Below are positions 49,847 to 58,714 of a stretch of DNA of 64,000 nucleotides, piece after piece. The DNA is taken from assembly GCF_003614885.1 (NCBI RefSeq), contig NZ_QZMS01000011.1, forward strand, positions 1,116,001 to 1,180,000, in the 5' to 3' direction. The translations under genes and the position numbers were made by a program. Each line of letters begins with the position of its first letter. Position 1 is the stretch's first letter. Under the pieces are notes generated by a model that ran no database searches, was not told where the DNA came from, and was given only the letters and a program-made list of their open reading frames with translations. Source of the stretch: Photobacterium salinisoli (GTDB taxonomy: Bacteria > Pseudomonadota > Gammaproteobacteria > Enterobacterales > Vibrionaceae).

Positions 49847-51694
49847 ATGAAGAAAAAACATTCTAGAGCATCAGCACGGGTGCTGAATCACTACGCTGCC
49901 TGGAAATATCTGGTGCTGGTGGTAACTGTTGCGATACTGGCATTGAGTGCCATTCCAACCTGGTACGGCGAGCAGCCGTCTATTCAGATCCAGTCAGTCA
50001 ACGCCGATAGTGAGCTGAATCATGTTGTCAGCGTGAGCCAATACCTGAAACAGCAGGGCATTGAAGCACAGGAAATTAAGCAGAAAAACAACCAGATGGT
50101 TATCGTTTTTAACAACGAGTCTGATCAGTCTAAGGCACGTGAAGTGCTGGATAAGCGGGTCAGAGAAGGCGATAACATCACCTATTCATACGTCTCCGTC
50201 GCACCCGAATGGTTCGGAAAAATGGGTTTCAGCCCGATTCAGCTGGGCCTGGATTTACGTGGTGGCGTGCAGTTTCTGCTGAATGTGGATATTGATACCG
50301 CGTTTCAGGAGCAGCGCACCGCCATCGTGGATGATGTGACGGAGATGCTGCGCAGCGAACATCTGCGCGGGGTACGTATCAGGCAGCTAGGTACGGATGG
50401 TTTCAGCCTTGAATCCAAAGCTGAGACGAAAGACGACACTGTGTTGAGCCAGGTCAGCCAGTATTTGAAACAGCATTATCCGGGCTGGGAAGTCAAACGG
50501 GGTGCAGACAAACTGACCGTAACGCCAACCAAGCAAAACAAGCTTGATTTCCAGTCGGCGACACTGCAGCAGAACCTGAAGATCATGCGTGATCGTATTG
50601 AAGAGCTGGGCATTACCGAAGCGCTGGTTCAGCGCCAGGGCGAGCACAGTATTCGTATTGAATTGCCTGGTGTGCAAGACCCGTCACAGGCCAAAAAGGT
50701 TATTGGTGCCACCGCCAGTCTGGCATTTTATGAGGTGAAGTCGGGTTCCGAAGCAGGTTCCGGCGAGGTAATCCGGCTGAAAGATAACAATGGCCGTACT
50801 GTGATTCTCAATAAACGTCCGGTGCTGAGTGGTGAGCACATTGTCAATGCGCGGGCAGGTATGGATCCGGTGGGGTTTTCAGAAGTGAACATTTCACTTG
50901 ATCATGCCGGTGGCAAGATCATGAGTGACTTCTCAGGCAAACATATCGGCAAGCCGATGGCGACCGTCTACCGGGAATACAAAACCAATGCCCGGGGCGA
51001 CACTGAGCGCAGCGAGCGCGTCATCAGTGTTGCTACCATTCAGTCGCAGTTGGGGAACCAGTTCCGTATTACCGGAGCAGGTTCGCCGGATGAAGCTCAG
51101 CAACTTGCTTTGTTGTTACGTGCAGGATCGCTGACGGCGCCGGTGACTATCGTCGAAGAACGCACCATAGGCGCATCTCTGGGAGCGGAAAACATTGAGA
51201 ACGGTTTTGCGGCACTGGCGTTGGGTATGGCACTGACGCTGACCTTCATGGCCTTGTGGTATCGCCGTCTTGGCTGGGTGGCCAATGTAGCGCTGATGGT
51301 CAACATGGTGTGTCTGCTGGGCCTGATTGCCTTGCTGCCGGGTGCCGTATTGACTTTGCCGGGGATCGCCGGGCTGGTGCTGACTGTGGGTATGGCGGTG
51401 GATACCAACGTCCTGATCTTCGAAAGAATCAAAGACAAACTGGCAGAAGGCCGGAGCTTTGCTCAGGCCATTGACCAGGGCTTTAGCAGTGCATTCAGCA
51501 CCATACTCGATGCCAACATCACGACTATGATTACCGCCCTGATTTTGTACTCTATCGGAAACGGGCCCATTCAGGGCTTTGCCCTGACTTTGGGGCTGGG
51601 ACTGCTGACCAGCATGTTTACCGGCGTATTTGCTTCACGGGCATTGATCAATCTGGTTTGGGGACGCGATAAGCGTCGTGATGTGAGGGTATAA
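49847..51694 (+). CDS. secD: protein-export membrane protein SecD (second copy type)
   Basis: A 615-residue RND-family subunit of the Sec accessory complex. LGLDLRGGVQFLLNVDIDTA (the D1 motif) is clear. The large periplasmic P1 domain follows, then six helices with FALTLGLGLLTSMFTGVFAS and GMAVDTNVLIFERIKDKLAE. SecDF uses the proton or Na+ gradient to pull exported proteins from SecYEG. Strong Shine-Dalgarno GAGGGGA. The gene is in a secD-secF pair apart from yajC/tgt, which suits the secondary secDF copy of Vibrionaceae. Copy number cannot be confirmed from this window. Confidence 0.94.
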   Translation: MKKKHSRASARVLNHYAAWKYLVLVVTVAILALSAIPTWYGEQPSIQIQSVNADSELNHVVSVSQYLKQQGIEAQEIKQKNNQMVIVFNNESDQSKAREVLDKRVREGDNITYSYVSVAPEWFGKMGFSPIQLGLDLRGGVQFLLNVDIDTAFQEQRTAIVDDVTEMLRSEHLRGVRIRQLGTDGFSLESKAETKDDTVLSQVSQYLKQHYPGWEVKRGADKLTVTPTKQNKLDFQSATLQQNLKIMRDRIEELGITEALVQRQGEHSIRIELPGVQDPSQAKKVIGATASLAFYEVKSGSEAGSGEVIRLKDNNGRTVILNKRPVLSGEHIVNARAGMDPVGFSEVNISLDHAGGKIMSDFSGKHIGKPMATVYREYKTNARGDTERSERVISVATIQSQLGNQFRITGAGSPDEAQQLALLLRAGSLTAPVTIVEERTIGASLGAENIENGFAALALGMALTLTFMALWYRRLGWVANVALMVNMVCLLGLIALLPGAVLTLPGIAGLVLTVGMAVDTNVLIFERIKDKLAEGRSFAQAIDQGFSSAFSTILDANITTMITALILYSIGNGPIQGFALTLGLGLLTSMFTGVFASRALINLVWGRDKRRDVRV

Positions 51695-51696
51695 AG

Positions 51697-52611
51697 ATGG
51701 TTAGTTATTTGAAATCCCGAATTCGGAATATCCGTTACATCACCAGTGTCGTATCTATCGCGCTGATGGTGATTTCGCTGGCAGCTTTCGCTATCAAAGG
51801 CTTGAATATGGGGCAGGATTTTACCGGCGGTATGGTGACCGAAACGGTGATCAGCCCTACGGTTACCAGCGACCAGATGCTGGAGGTGCTGAAACCGGCG
51901 CTCGGTGAGTCCACCTCAGTGACGACATCCGGCGCTGACGGGCGCTGGGTGATTCGCTACGCGTTGCCTGAACAAGGCACAGAGAAAGAACAGGCAGCCC
52001 CCGATGTTGAGCCCTTGTTGCACCAGGTGTCCGACAAGGTAGAAATCATCAGTAACAGCATGGTGGGATCTCAGGTCGGCCAGGATCTGGTCGAGCAGGG
52101 CGGATTTGCATTGCTGGTGTGCATCTTGTGTATTTTGGGTTACCTCTGCATCCGTTTTGAGTGGCGTCTTGCCAGTGGGGCGTTATTGGCGCTGATTCAC
52201 GACCTTGTTCTGGTGCTGGGCTTTTTCGCGCTGACCCAGATGGAATTTAACCTTACGGTATTTGCGGCTGTGCTGGCGATTCTGGGTTACTCGCTCAACG
52301 ATTCGATCATTATTGCAGACCGGATTCGGGAAGTGCTGGTGGCGAAACAACACATGCCGACGGCAGATATCAATGATCAGGCCGTGATTGCGACGTTTTC
52401 GCGTACCATGGTGACTTCAGGCACTACGCTGATCACTGTTGCTGCACTCTGGTTAATGGGCGGGACACCTTTGGAAGGCTTCGCGACAGCAATGTTTATC
52501 GGCATCATTTCCGGTACCTGGTCATCGATTTCGATTGGGACTGTCTTACCTGAATGGTTGAAGCTGGAACCGAAACATTACCTGCCGGCTGAAGTCGATC
52601 CGGCGCCTTAA
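51697..52611 (+). CDS. secF: protein-export membrane protein SecF (second copy type)
   Basis: A 304-residue partner of SecD, 2 bp downstream. The D1 block is MGQDFTGGMVTETVI. Membrane helices include ALLALIHDLVLVLGFFAL and the conserved AILGYSLNDSIIIADRIREV. A short acidic C-terminus ends the protein. A stem-loop follows at 52622-52649. Confidence 0.94.
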   Translation: MVSYLKSRIRNIRYITSVVSIALMVISLAAFAIKGLNMGQDFTGGMVTETVISPTVTSDQMLEVLKPALGESTSVTTSGADGRWVIRYALPEQGTEKEQAAPDVEPLLHQVSDKVEIISNSMVGSQVGQDLVEQGGFALLVCILCILGYLCIRFEWRLASGALLALIHDLVLVLGFFALTQMEFNLTVFAAVLAILGYSLNDSIIIADRIREVLVAKQHMPTADINDQAVIATFSRTMVTSGTTLITVAALWLMGGTPLEGFATAMFIGIISGTWSSISIGTVLPEWLKLEPKHYLPAEVDPAP

Positions 52612-52621
52612 TTCAGTATAC

Positions 52622-52649
52622 AGAGAGGCCAGCTCACGCTGACCTCTCT
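52622..52649 (+). terminator. stem-loop downstream of secF
   Basis: AGAGAGGCCAGC and GCTGACCTCTCT form a 12-bp stem with one mismatch and loop TCAC; only a weak T-rich stretch follows. Confidence 0.6.
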
Positions 52650-52732
52650 CTTACTGTACCTATGGCATCGGGTTTGTTCTTACAACGGCCTGACTTCTGC
52701 ATCCGTCTCAATCTTTCTGAGCCAGTTGATGT

Positions 52733-54115
52733 CTACAATGCAATGATCTTATGGCAGGTTTTCTCCAGCGCCACTTTGTCATGACTGATAAGCACTAAAG
52801 CGCACCCCATTTCCTGAGTAAGTTCGACAATCAGCTGGAGCGTACTGGCAGCCGTAATGGGGTCGAGACGTGATGTCGGCTCATCGGCGATCAGCAGTTT
52901 AGGTTTCATCAGCAATGCCCGCAGAATGGCAAAGCGCTGCAGTTCGCCACCAGATACCTGAGTCGCTTTACGGCTCAGCAGATCGTCAGAAAGGGCCAAT
53001 CGTTGCATCAGCGGCTTAATCTTGCGGGTATCCAACCGGTGATGACGGCATAAGTCATTGAGCAGAGTCTGCAGCTTTGCGCTTTTAGCAAGTGCGCTGG
53101 GGGGATCTTGATACAGTTTCAGTGCCTCACCTGTCCTGAGCTGCTGTTTGTTCACCATGTGCCCCGCAGAGGGGCGCTGCAAACCCAGTATCAGATCAGC
53201 AAGTGTTGACTTACCACAGCCGCTGTCACCGCTGATGCCGAGAATCTCTCCTTCTGCCAGCGTAAAACTTAGATCACGAAACAGGGTCTTATCACCAAAT
53301 TGCATGGTAAGCGATTCGGCTTCTATCAGCGGTTGACTGATATCTGGCAGCGTTGCTTGTGGCCAGAAACGGGGATCAGCGGCGATCAATGCTTTGGCGT
53401 AAGCTGATTCCGGCTGTTGCAGGAGGCGTTCCGCCGGACCGCGCTCCTGAATGACGCCTTTTTTCATCACTATGATCTCACCGCCTAATCGCTGGGCGAC
53501 TTCAATATCGTGAGTTATGGCCAGAACGGCACCTCGTTGTTTGTGGCGGACGAGTTGCTCGATGATCTGATCTTTGCGGCTGGTATCCAGCCCTTTGGTC
53601 GGCTCATCGGCGATCAGCAACTCACCGCCAGCCTGGGTCGCACACAGGTACGCCACCCGCTGCGCCATGCCCCCTGAGAGTTGGTGAGGGTACTTCGCCA
53701 TATCCTGTTTCAGCTCAACGCTGGTGAATGCGCGCTCGGTATGCGAGTGGGCTTGTGCCTGGTCATTATTGACTATCTCATGCACTTCACGGACCTGTTC
53801 ACCCACGGCCATTAACGGGCTTAACGCATACCAGGGTTCTTGCGGCAGCACCGAGAGTTTTTTTCCCCACAGTTTCTGCCGCTCGGACAGGCTCAGATCC
53901 TGCTGAGCCTGTCCGAACAGATTAATCCGCCCTTGCATCGACAGTGTGCCGGGCAGGGTGCCGATGATGGCATTGGCTAACAGGCTTTTTCCTGAGCCGG
54001 TTTCGCCGAGAATAGTGACGGCTTCACCTTGTCGTAATGTAAAGGAAAGCGGATTGACCAGCATTTGTTGCTGCGTCTGTACTGAGAGCTGTTCGACATT
54101 TAATAGTATGTTCAT
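52733..54115 (-). CDS. fused double ATP-binding protein of a peptide/nickel-type ABC transporter
   Basis: A 460-residue protein with two nucleotide-binding domains. First half: Walker A GETGSGKS, signature LSGGMAQR, Walker B LLIADEPTKGLD and H-loop ITHD. Second half: Walker A GDSGCGKS, signature VSGGELQR, Walker B LLIADEPTSRLD and ISHD. It corresponds to DppD and DppF in one chain. The linker (LLQQPESAYAKALIAADPRF) holds the oligopeptide-transporter tail motif only in part. It is the last gene of a four-gene operon, 2 bp from the permease gene. Confidence 0.92.
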   Translation of the reverse strand: MNILLNVEQLSVQTQQQMLVNPLSFTLRQGEAVTILGETGSGKSLLANAIIGTLPGTLSMQGRINLFGQAQQDLSLSERQKLWGKKLSVLPQEPWYALSPLMAVGEQVREVHEIVNNDQAQAHSHTERAFTSVELKQDMAKYPHQLSGGMAQRVAYLCATQAGGELLIADEPTKGLDTSRKDQIIEQLVRHKQRGAVLAITHDIEVAQRLGGEIIVMKKGVIQERGPAERLLQQPESAYAKALIAADPRFWPQATLPDISQPLIEAESLTMQFGDKTLFRDLSFTLAEGEILGISGDSGCGKSTLADLILGLQRPSAGHMVNKQQLRTGEALKLYQDPPSALAKSAKLQTLLNDLCRHHRLDTRKIKPLMQRLALSDDLLSRKATQVSGGELQRFAILRALLMKPKLLIADEPTSRLDPITAASTLQLIVELTQEMGCALVLISHDKVALEKTCHKIIAL

Positions 54116-54117
54116 GA

Positions 54118-54909
54118 CTACTTACCTTGTGCCAGCAGGTGAAAACTCATCACCAGTAAAAAGACCACTCCGATGGGTTGCATCAGCACCCAGGGCGCCT
54201 GCTGGTAGTAGCGGAACAATTCCACCATCATCAGGCCCAGTTCAGCTTCGGGTGGCTTGAGCCCGACATAGAGAAAACCGATGGAAGCCAGTGCCAGAAT
54301 GGCGTTACCGGCGCCAAAACAACCCAGCGTGAACAGATCCGTTTTCAGCTCTGGCCAGAGATGGCGTTTGAACTGATACCAGGCACCAAACCCATAAAGA
54401 CGGGATGCTTCGATCTCCGCTGAGCGCAGCAGTACAAGCGTACGGCTGCGAACCACCCGGAAATATTCAACCCAGAGCATCAGTGAAATCGCCAGATACA
54501 GGATCATAAAGGAGCCTGGCACCATAGCGCCAAACAGCAGCACCAGAATCAAACCCGGCAACGACAGCAAGATGTTCACCAGCCAGGACAGGCTTTTATC
54601 CCACCAGCCGCCTTTCCATGCCGCGATAATGCCTGTCAGCAGGCCGAGCGCCGCAGAGGATGCCACACTCACGAGTGCCATCAGCAAGGATGTCGTGATG
54701 GCGCTGCCAAGACGGGCATAGTTACTGCGGCCGTAATGGTCGCGGCCCAGCGGTTCCTGCCAGCTTGGCGTGGCAAATGCCTGAGACAGCGACTGCTGCG
54801 CCGGATCGCCACGGTAAACCAGGGTTTCGATAGCGGTAAACAGGATCAGTGTGACAAGCACACATAGGCCCAGGCACTGACGGCGAGAAAGTGATGTGAA
54901 TACTGTCAT
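54118..54909 (-). CDS. peptide/nickel-type ABC transporter permease (DppC/NikC-like)
   Basis: A 263-residue permease with six helices. Family blocks are QEPLGRDHYGRSNYARLGSA near residue 40 and ALGLLTGIIAAWKGG; the EAA loop is in EIEASRLYGFGAWYQFKRHL. Overlaps the upstream permease gene by 4 bp. The substrate cannot be read from the permease. Confidence 0.9.
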   Translation of the reverse strand: MTVFTSLSRRQCLGLCVLVTLILFTAIETLVYRGDPAQQSLSQAFATPSWQEPLGRDHYGRSNYARLGSAITTSLLMALVSVASSAALGLLTGIIAAWKGGWWDKSLSWLVNILLSLPGLILVLLFGAMVPGSFMILYLAISLMLWVEYFRVVRSRTLVLLRSAEIEASRLYGFGAWYQFKRHLWPELKTDLFTLGCFGAGNAILALASIGFLYVGLKPPEAELGLMMVELFRYYQQAPWVLMQPIGVVFLLVMSFHLLAQGK

Positions 54910-55859
54910 GCCATCACCTGTTGCTTCGCCAGACGCTGACGCGGATCAAGCAGGTACTGTGAGATGTCGACCAGTGTATTGATGGCAACAAACAGCAGAC
55001 CCATCAGCAGGGCGGCACCTTGGATCACTGGAATATCGCGACGGAAAATCGCGTGGGATAAAGCATGGCCGATACCGGGCCAGGAGAACAGCGATTCAAT
55101 CATCACAATACCTTCCACCAGGCTGACAGCCTGAATGCCAACGAAAGCCATTACGGGTAGCGCAATATTCAGCTGACCGTGGCGGGTAAAAGCCTGTTCG
55201 TGGCTCAGCCCTTTCAGTCTGGCAAACTGAAAGTAGGGAGCGTTCAGTACCTGATGTGTTGCGTTGCGAATGATACGGCTCGACATGGCAGCCATACTGA
55301 GTGCCAGTGCAAGCGCGGGTAGCACCAGGTATTCCGGACTGCCGAAACCCGCCACAGGAAACAGGTTGAAATGTAAGGCAAATACCAGAATGAGCAGCAG
55401 GCCAATCAGAAAGACTGGCTGGGCCTTGATGATAATGGCACTGAACAGCGCAACATGGTCGCTCCACTGATTAACGCGGCGGCCACAATACAGACCGACA
55501 GGAATAGCAATGAGCAACGATAAAACCATGGCGGCGGCAGCCAGTAGCAATGAGTGCCCTAGCTGGTGGGACAATGCCTGTACGACAGGTTCGCCACTGA
55601 CCAGAGAGTTACCCAAGTTAAAGTGCAGCAGATCCCACAACCAGTTGAAATACAATTCGATACCAGAGCGATTCAGCCCCAGCTCCGCCTGAACAGCTTG
55701 TGCTGCTTCGGCATCGACGTAGTCGTAGCCATAGCGGCCTGCTGCAATACGATAAGCGATGTCACCCGGAATCAGGCGCATCAGCACAAAGGTCAGAGTG
55801 CCGACTGACCAGGCGACAAACAGCGCCTGGCAGACACGGGAGAACAGAATCTTAATCAT
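54906..55859 (-). CDS. peptide/nickel-type ABC transporter permease (DppB/NikB-like)
   Basis: A 317-residue permease with six helices. The N-terminal VGTLTFVLMRLIPGDIAYRI and the central FARLKGLSHEQAFTRHGQLN (EAA loop) and VEGIVMIESLFSWPGIGHAL are typical. The frame is open to 55895, but the ATG at 55857-55859 has GGAG upstream and overlaps the binding-protein stop by 8 bp. Confidence 0.91.
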   Translation of the reverse strand: MIKILFSRVCQALFVAWSVGTLTFVLMRLIPGDIAYRIAAGRYGYDYVDAEAAQAVQAELGLNRSGIELYFNWLWDLLHFNLGNSLVSGEPVVQALSHQLGHSLLLAAAAMVLSLLIAIPVGLYCGRRVNQWSDHVALFSAIIIKAQPVFLIGLLLILVFALHFNLFPVAGFGSPEYLVLPALALALSMAAMSSRIIRNATHQVLNAPYFQFARLKGLSHEQAFTRHGQLNIALPVMAFVGIQAVSLVEGIVMIESLFSWPGIGHALSHAIFRRDIPVIQGAALLMGLLFVAINTLVDISQYLLDPRQRLAKQQVMA

Positions 55860-57381
55860 TGAAGCGCATCTCCGACACCCGGTAGTTGATTTCAAACGGA
55901 TCGAATGAGAAGCCGCTGATCTTGTCGTTTACCGCAACAATCTGACGGTAATAGGTCACTGGAATCAGCGGCATTTCATCGGCCAGTAAGCCTGCTGCCT
56001 GCCTGGCCAGCTGGCGGTATTTAACTGAGTCTGGCTCAGCAGCCAGCTGTGCAAGCAGGTGACTGAAGGTCGGCGAAGACCAGTGCATCGGTCCCCAGTC
56101 TGAGCCCTTTTCGGTGGCAAAGTCATTCATCAGCAGAGGCAATGGGTCGGCCAGGGTGCCGAAGTTACGCGCGATCAGTGCCATTTCCAGACTGTTGTCA
56201 TGATGTTTGGCCGGGATGGCGCTGGAGTTATCGATAGAAATCTGAACATCGATACCCAGTTCACGCCATTGTGCCTGAAGTGCTGTTCCGATCAGCGGCA
56301 GCTCAGGTCGATCGGCGTACGTCACAAGCTGAATGCGAAAAACCTTGCCATCTCTTTCCAGCAGACCCTGCTCGTTCGCGCGCCAGCCTTGTTCAGCAAG
56401 CAGCTGTCCGGCCTGTTCCAGATTACGCTTAACCGTGTCTTGCTGGTTGATATGCCAGGCCCCTAATGCCGGGGAAAAAAGCTGGTAGGCTTCCGAGCCC
56501 GGTAAACGAAGCACCGATTGCGCAATTCCTTCACGATCCAGCGCCAGACTTAATGCCTGACGGACCGACTTGTGATTCAGAAACGGGTGGGCGTTGTTGA
56601 GCTTTACCAGCACAGTACGCGGCATGGACTCTACATGAAGCTGCAGATTATTGGCAGTTTTCAGACTATCCATACTAATAGGATCCAGCGTATAGACCAG
56701 ATCCATCTGACCACTTTGCGCCAGTAAAGCCCGGCTTTCAGAACGATGGCCCGCCAGATATTCAATGGTGTCAATCTGTGCTTTCCGGCCCCAGTAGTCG
56801 GCAAAACGGCTGGCTTTAGCTTTGTGTGGCGGCTGCAACTCGTCAATCTGATAAGGACCTGTACCCTGTAGTGCTGCTATCTTACCGTTATCGCTGAAAG
56901 AGCCGGGGATCACGATAGCGGTCGAGTAGTGTGCCAGCACTGAAGGCAGCGCGCGGAATGGGCGATCCAGCGTGATTATCACCTGGTTATCTCTGGCCTG
57001 AATCGATTGCACAGGAACCTGGCGAATAACTCCCGGTTTGCTAAGTGCCTGATTGAGTGACTGAGCTGCTGCTTTGGCCGTCAGCAGGCTGCCGTCGTGG
57101 AATTTGACCTCCGGCCGGATAGTGAATACCCAGTTCAGGCCGTTTGTACTTTGCTGCCAGCTGTCCGCCAGCAGCGGATAGAGTTCTGCCTGCTCATTGA
57201 TACCAACCAGCGATTCCACCACTTGCAGGCGTGAAAACAGAAATCCGTCTTTTGACATATCCTGACTATTGAATTCAAACGGGCCGGAAATGGCCAGAGT
57301 CTGGCGGGCTGGCGAAGACGGCTGCCAAAAGACGAGGGCGCCAGCTGCAATCACCAAGGTGAGTAATAATATTTTCTTCAT
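55852..57381 (-). CDS. extracellular solute-binding protein family 5
   Basis: A 509-residue SBP_bac_5 protein with a short uncleaved or cleaved signal (ILLLTLVIAAGALVFWQ). There is no lipobox. Family blocks are YPLLADSWQQSTNGLNWVFT, FHDGSLLTAKAAAQSLNQAL and HPFLNHKSVRQALSLALDRE. These proteins bind peptides, nickel or metal-chelator complexes. A Zur-like operator lies 18 bp before the start, which argues for metal or metallophore uptake rather than peptides. First gene of the operon. Confidence 0.9.
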   Translation of the reverse strand: MKKILLLTLVIAAGALVFWQPSSPARQTLAISGPFEFNSQDMSKDGFLFSRLQVVESLVGINEQAELYPLLADSWQQSTNGLNWVFTIRPEVKFHDGSLLTAKAAAQSLNQALSKPGVIRQVPVQSIQARDNQVIITLDRPFRALPSVLAHYSTAIVIPGSFSDNGKIAALQGTGPYQIDELQPPHKAKASRFADYWGRKAQIDTIEYLAGHRSESRALLAQSGQMDLVYTLDPISMDSLKTANNLQLHVESMPRTVLVKLNNAHPFLNHKSVRQALSLALDREGIAQSVLRLPGSEAYQLFSPALGAWHINQQDTVKRNLEQAGQLLAEQGWRANEQGLLERDGKVFRIQLVTYADRPELPLIGTALQAQWRELGIDVQISIDNSSAIPAKHHDNSLEMALIARNFGTLADPLPLLMNDFATEKGSDWGPMHWSSPTFSHLLAQLAAEPDSVKYRQLARQAAGLLADEMPLIPVTYYRQIVAVNDKISGFSFDPFEINYRVSEMRFND

Positions 57382-57397
57382 GTCTCTTTAAATTGTT

Positions 57398-57414
57398 TTG
57401 TTATAACATAACAA
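57398..57414. promoter_or_regulatory. Zur-like operator of the ABC transporter operon
   Basis: TTGTTAT-AAC-ATAACAA is a perfect palindrome with 7-bp arms. The central 15 bases TGTTATAACATAACA differ from the enterobacterial Zur core TGTTATANTATAACA at one position. It lies 18 bp before the ATG of the binding-protein gene and would block its promoter. The assignment to Zur is inference. Confidence 0.55.
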
Positions 57415-57669
57415 TATTCCAGCATGAGAAAGGTTTTTCTGTCCAGTAGATTTTTTTCTGGAGCACAAAACGTGCATGAGTGTGAAGGCTGCCGGTCGCA
57501 ATCCGGTGATACCGGCATGTAGGTCTAAATTGACTTCGCGTACTTGTGAAAAGCGAAAAAATGCTAACAACTGAGCGTCTGTTCAAGCTGCATTCAACTT
57601 TGTTGTGCGAGGCTGAGTGTCCGGATGCAGGTATTGTCCTGTTTCCTGTACCTGATAATGAGGTGACAG

Positions 57670-57897
57670 ATGAAAAATATCCTTACTGGTGTGATTGCAC
57701 TGGTTGTCGGTTTCTTTGCGTTGACCTTTGCGGCAGTCATGGGATTGACGATGGCATTGGTTGCATTTATTGCTCAGCCATTCCTCAAGCGCAAACTAGC
57801 TAAAGAATTTGCCACTTTCAATGCTGCACAAGCTGAAGATACAACGCCAAAAGGGCGGGTTATTGAAGGTGAATATGAGCCGGTTCAAAGCCGATAA
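57670..57897 (+). CDS. small membrane protein
   Basis: A 75-residue protein with a long hydrophobic N-terminal region (VIALVVGFFALTFAAVMGLT followed by MALVAFIAQPFL). A basic KRKLAK and a polar tail follow. The ATG has GAGGTGAC upstream. The function is unknown; a Rho-independent terminator follows, so it is a separate transcript. Confidence 0.78.
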   Translation: MKNILTGVIALVVGFFALTFAAVMGLTMALVAFIAQPFLKRKLAKEFATFNAAQAEDTTPKGRVIEGEYEPVQSR

Positions 57898-57919
57898 GCT
57901 TTGAACGTGCCAGACATCG

Positions 57920-57950
57920 AACGCCAGCACACAGTGCTGGCGTTTGTAAT
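57920..57950 (+). terminator. rho-independent terminator
   Basis: AACGCCAGCAC, loop ACA and GTGCTGGCGTT form an 11-bp perfect stem, then a T-rich stretch. Confidence 0.85.
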
Positions 57951-58001
57951 TTGAGTGGCAGTGACGTTAGCACCCGGGACACCACCCGGTAGTTGCTCAG
58001 T

Positions 58002-58544
58002 TTATTTTGTGACCTGATTGCTCAGGCAATGTAAAAAATCATCCAAATGCCCTTTCTCCAGATAGAATCGATAGTGCTTGTTGTCACTACGCAACTCAAA
58101 ACGGCCTTCATCTTCTGCAATTAGCCTGACTAAGAGGTCAAAAGCTTGTCTTGGGTTAGTGCTGCCTAATCTGACCAGGTGGGCAATGCTGTAACTGCGG
58201 GAAGAGTCTGACAGGTTCAGATTGCCGTAATACTTTTTCCAATCTGCGGTAAAAATTTCAACAGGTTGACCGGTACGGAAATAACTGAAATTTTCAAAGC
58301 CAAGTGGATAAGAGATATCAGCTTTCAGTGCGACATACCGACGGTTAAAGCCGCTATCGGCGATGAGCGCAATCTGAAAATCCGGCTCAATATTGTTGTA
58401 TTGATTTTTAGTCAGATGGTAAAGGTCTAACCGGCAGGAGCGGCTATCCAGTTTTGTGGTGCTGGTCGGCAGCGGTTGAGGTGGGGCACTGGCAGCAGAG
58501 TACGTTATGAACAGTATGAAAAACAATTGGATACGACCATACAT
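58002..58544 (-). CDS. exported hypothetical protein
   Basis: A 180-residue protein of unknown family. The signal peptide (GRIQLFFILFITYSAASA) is followed by PPQPLPTSTT. The mature part includes FQIALIADSGFNRRYVALKA, VEIFTADWKKYYGNLNLSDS and RQAFDLLVRLIAEDEGRF. The frame is open to 58682; the ATG at 58542-58544 is chosen because it starts the signal peptide and has GGAAAA upstream. Confidence 0.72.
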   Translation of the reverse strand: MYGRIQLFFILFITYSAASAPPQPLPTSTTKLDSRSCRLDLYHLTKNQYNNIEPDFQIALIADSGFNRRYVALKADISYPLGFENFSYFRTGQPVEIFTADWKKYYGNLNLSDSSRSYSIAHLVRLGSTNPRQAFDLLVRLIAEDEGRFELRSDNKHYRFYLEKGHLDDFLHCLSNQVTK

Positions 58545-58714
58545 CACTTGATTTTCCAGTTCATCGAGACAGGCATTACCCAGTTCAACTCGAGATCTTA
58601 TTGAATTGTTCGTTACTAATAGCATAGCGACTGGGTGACTATCAGTGTGACCGGGATCCAGGCTAAACCATTGATCCGGCAATTAAGTGATGCGGAATCT
58701 CATAAGTGAGTAAT

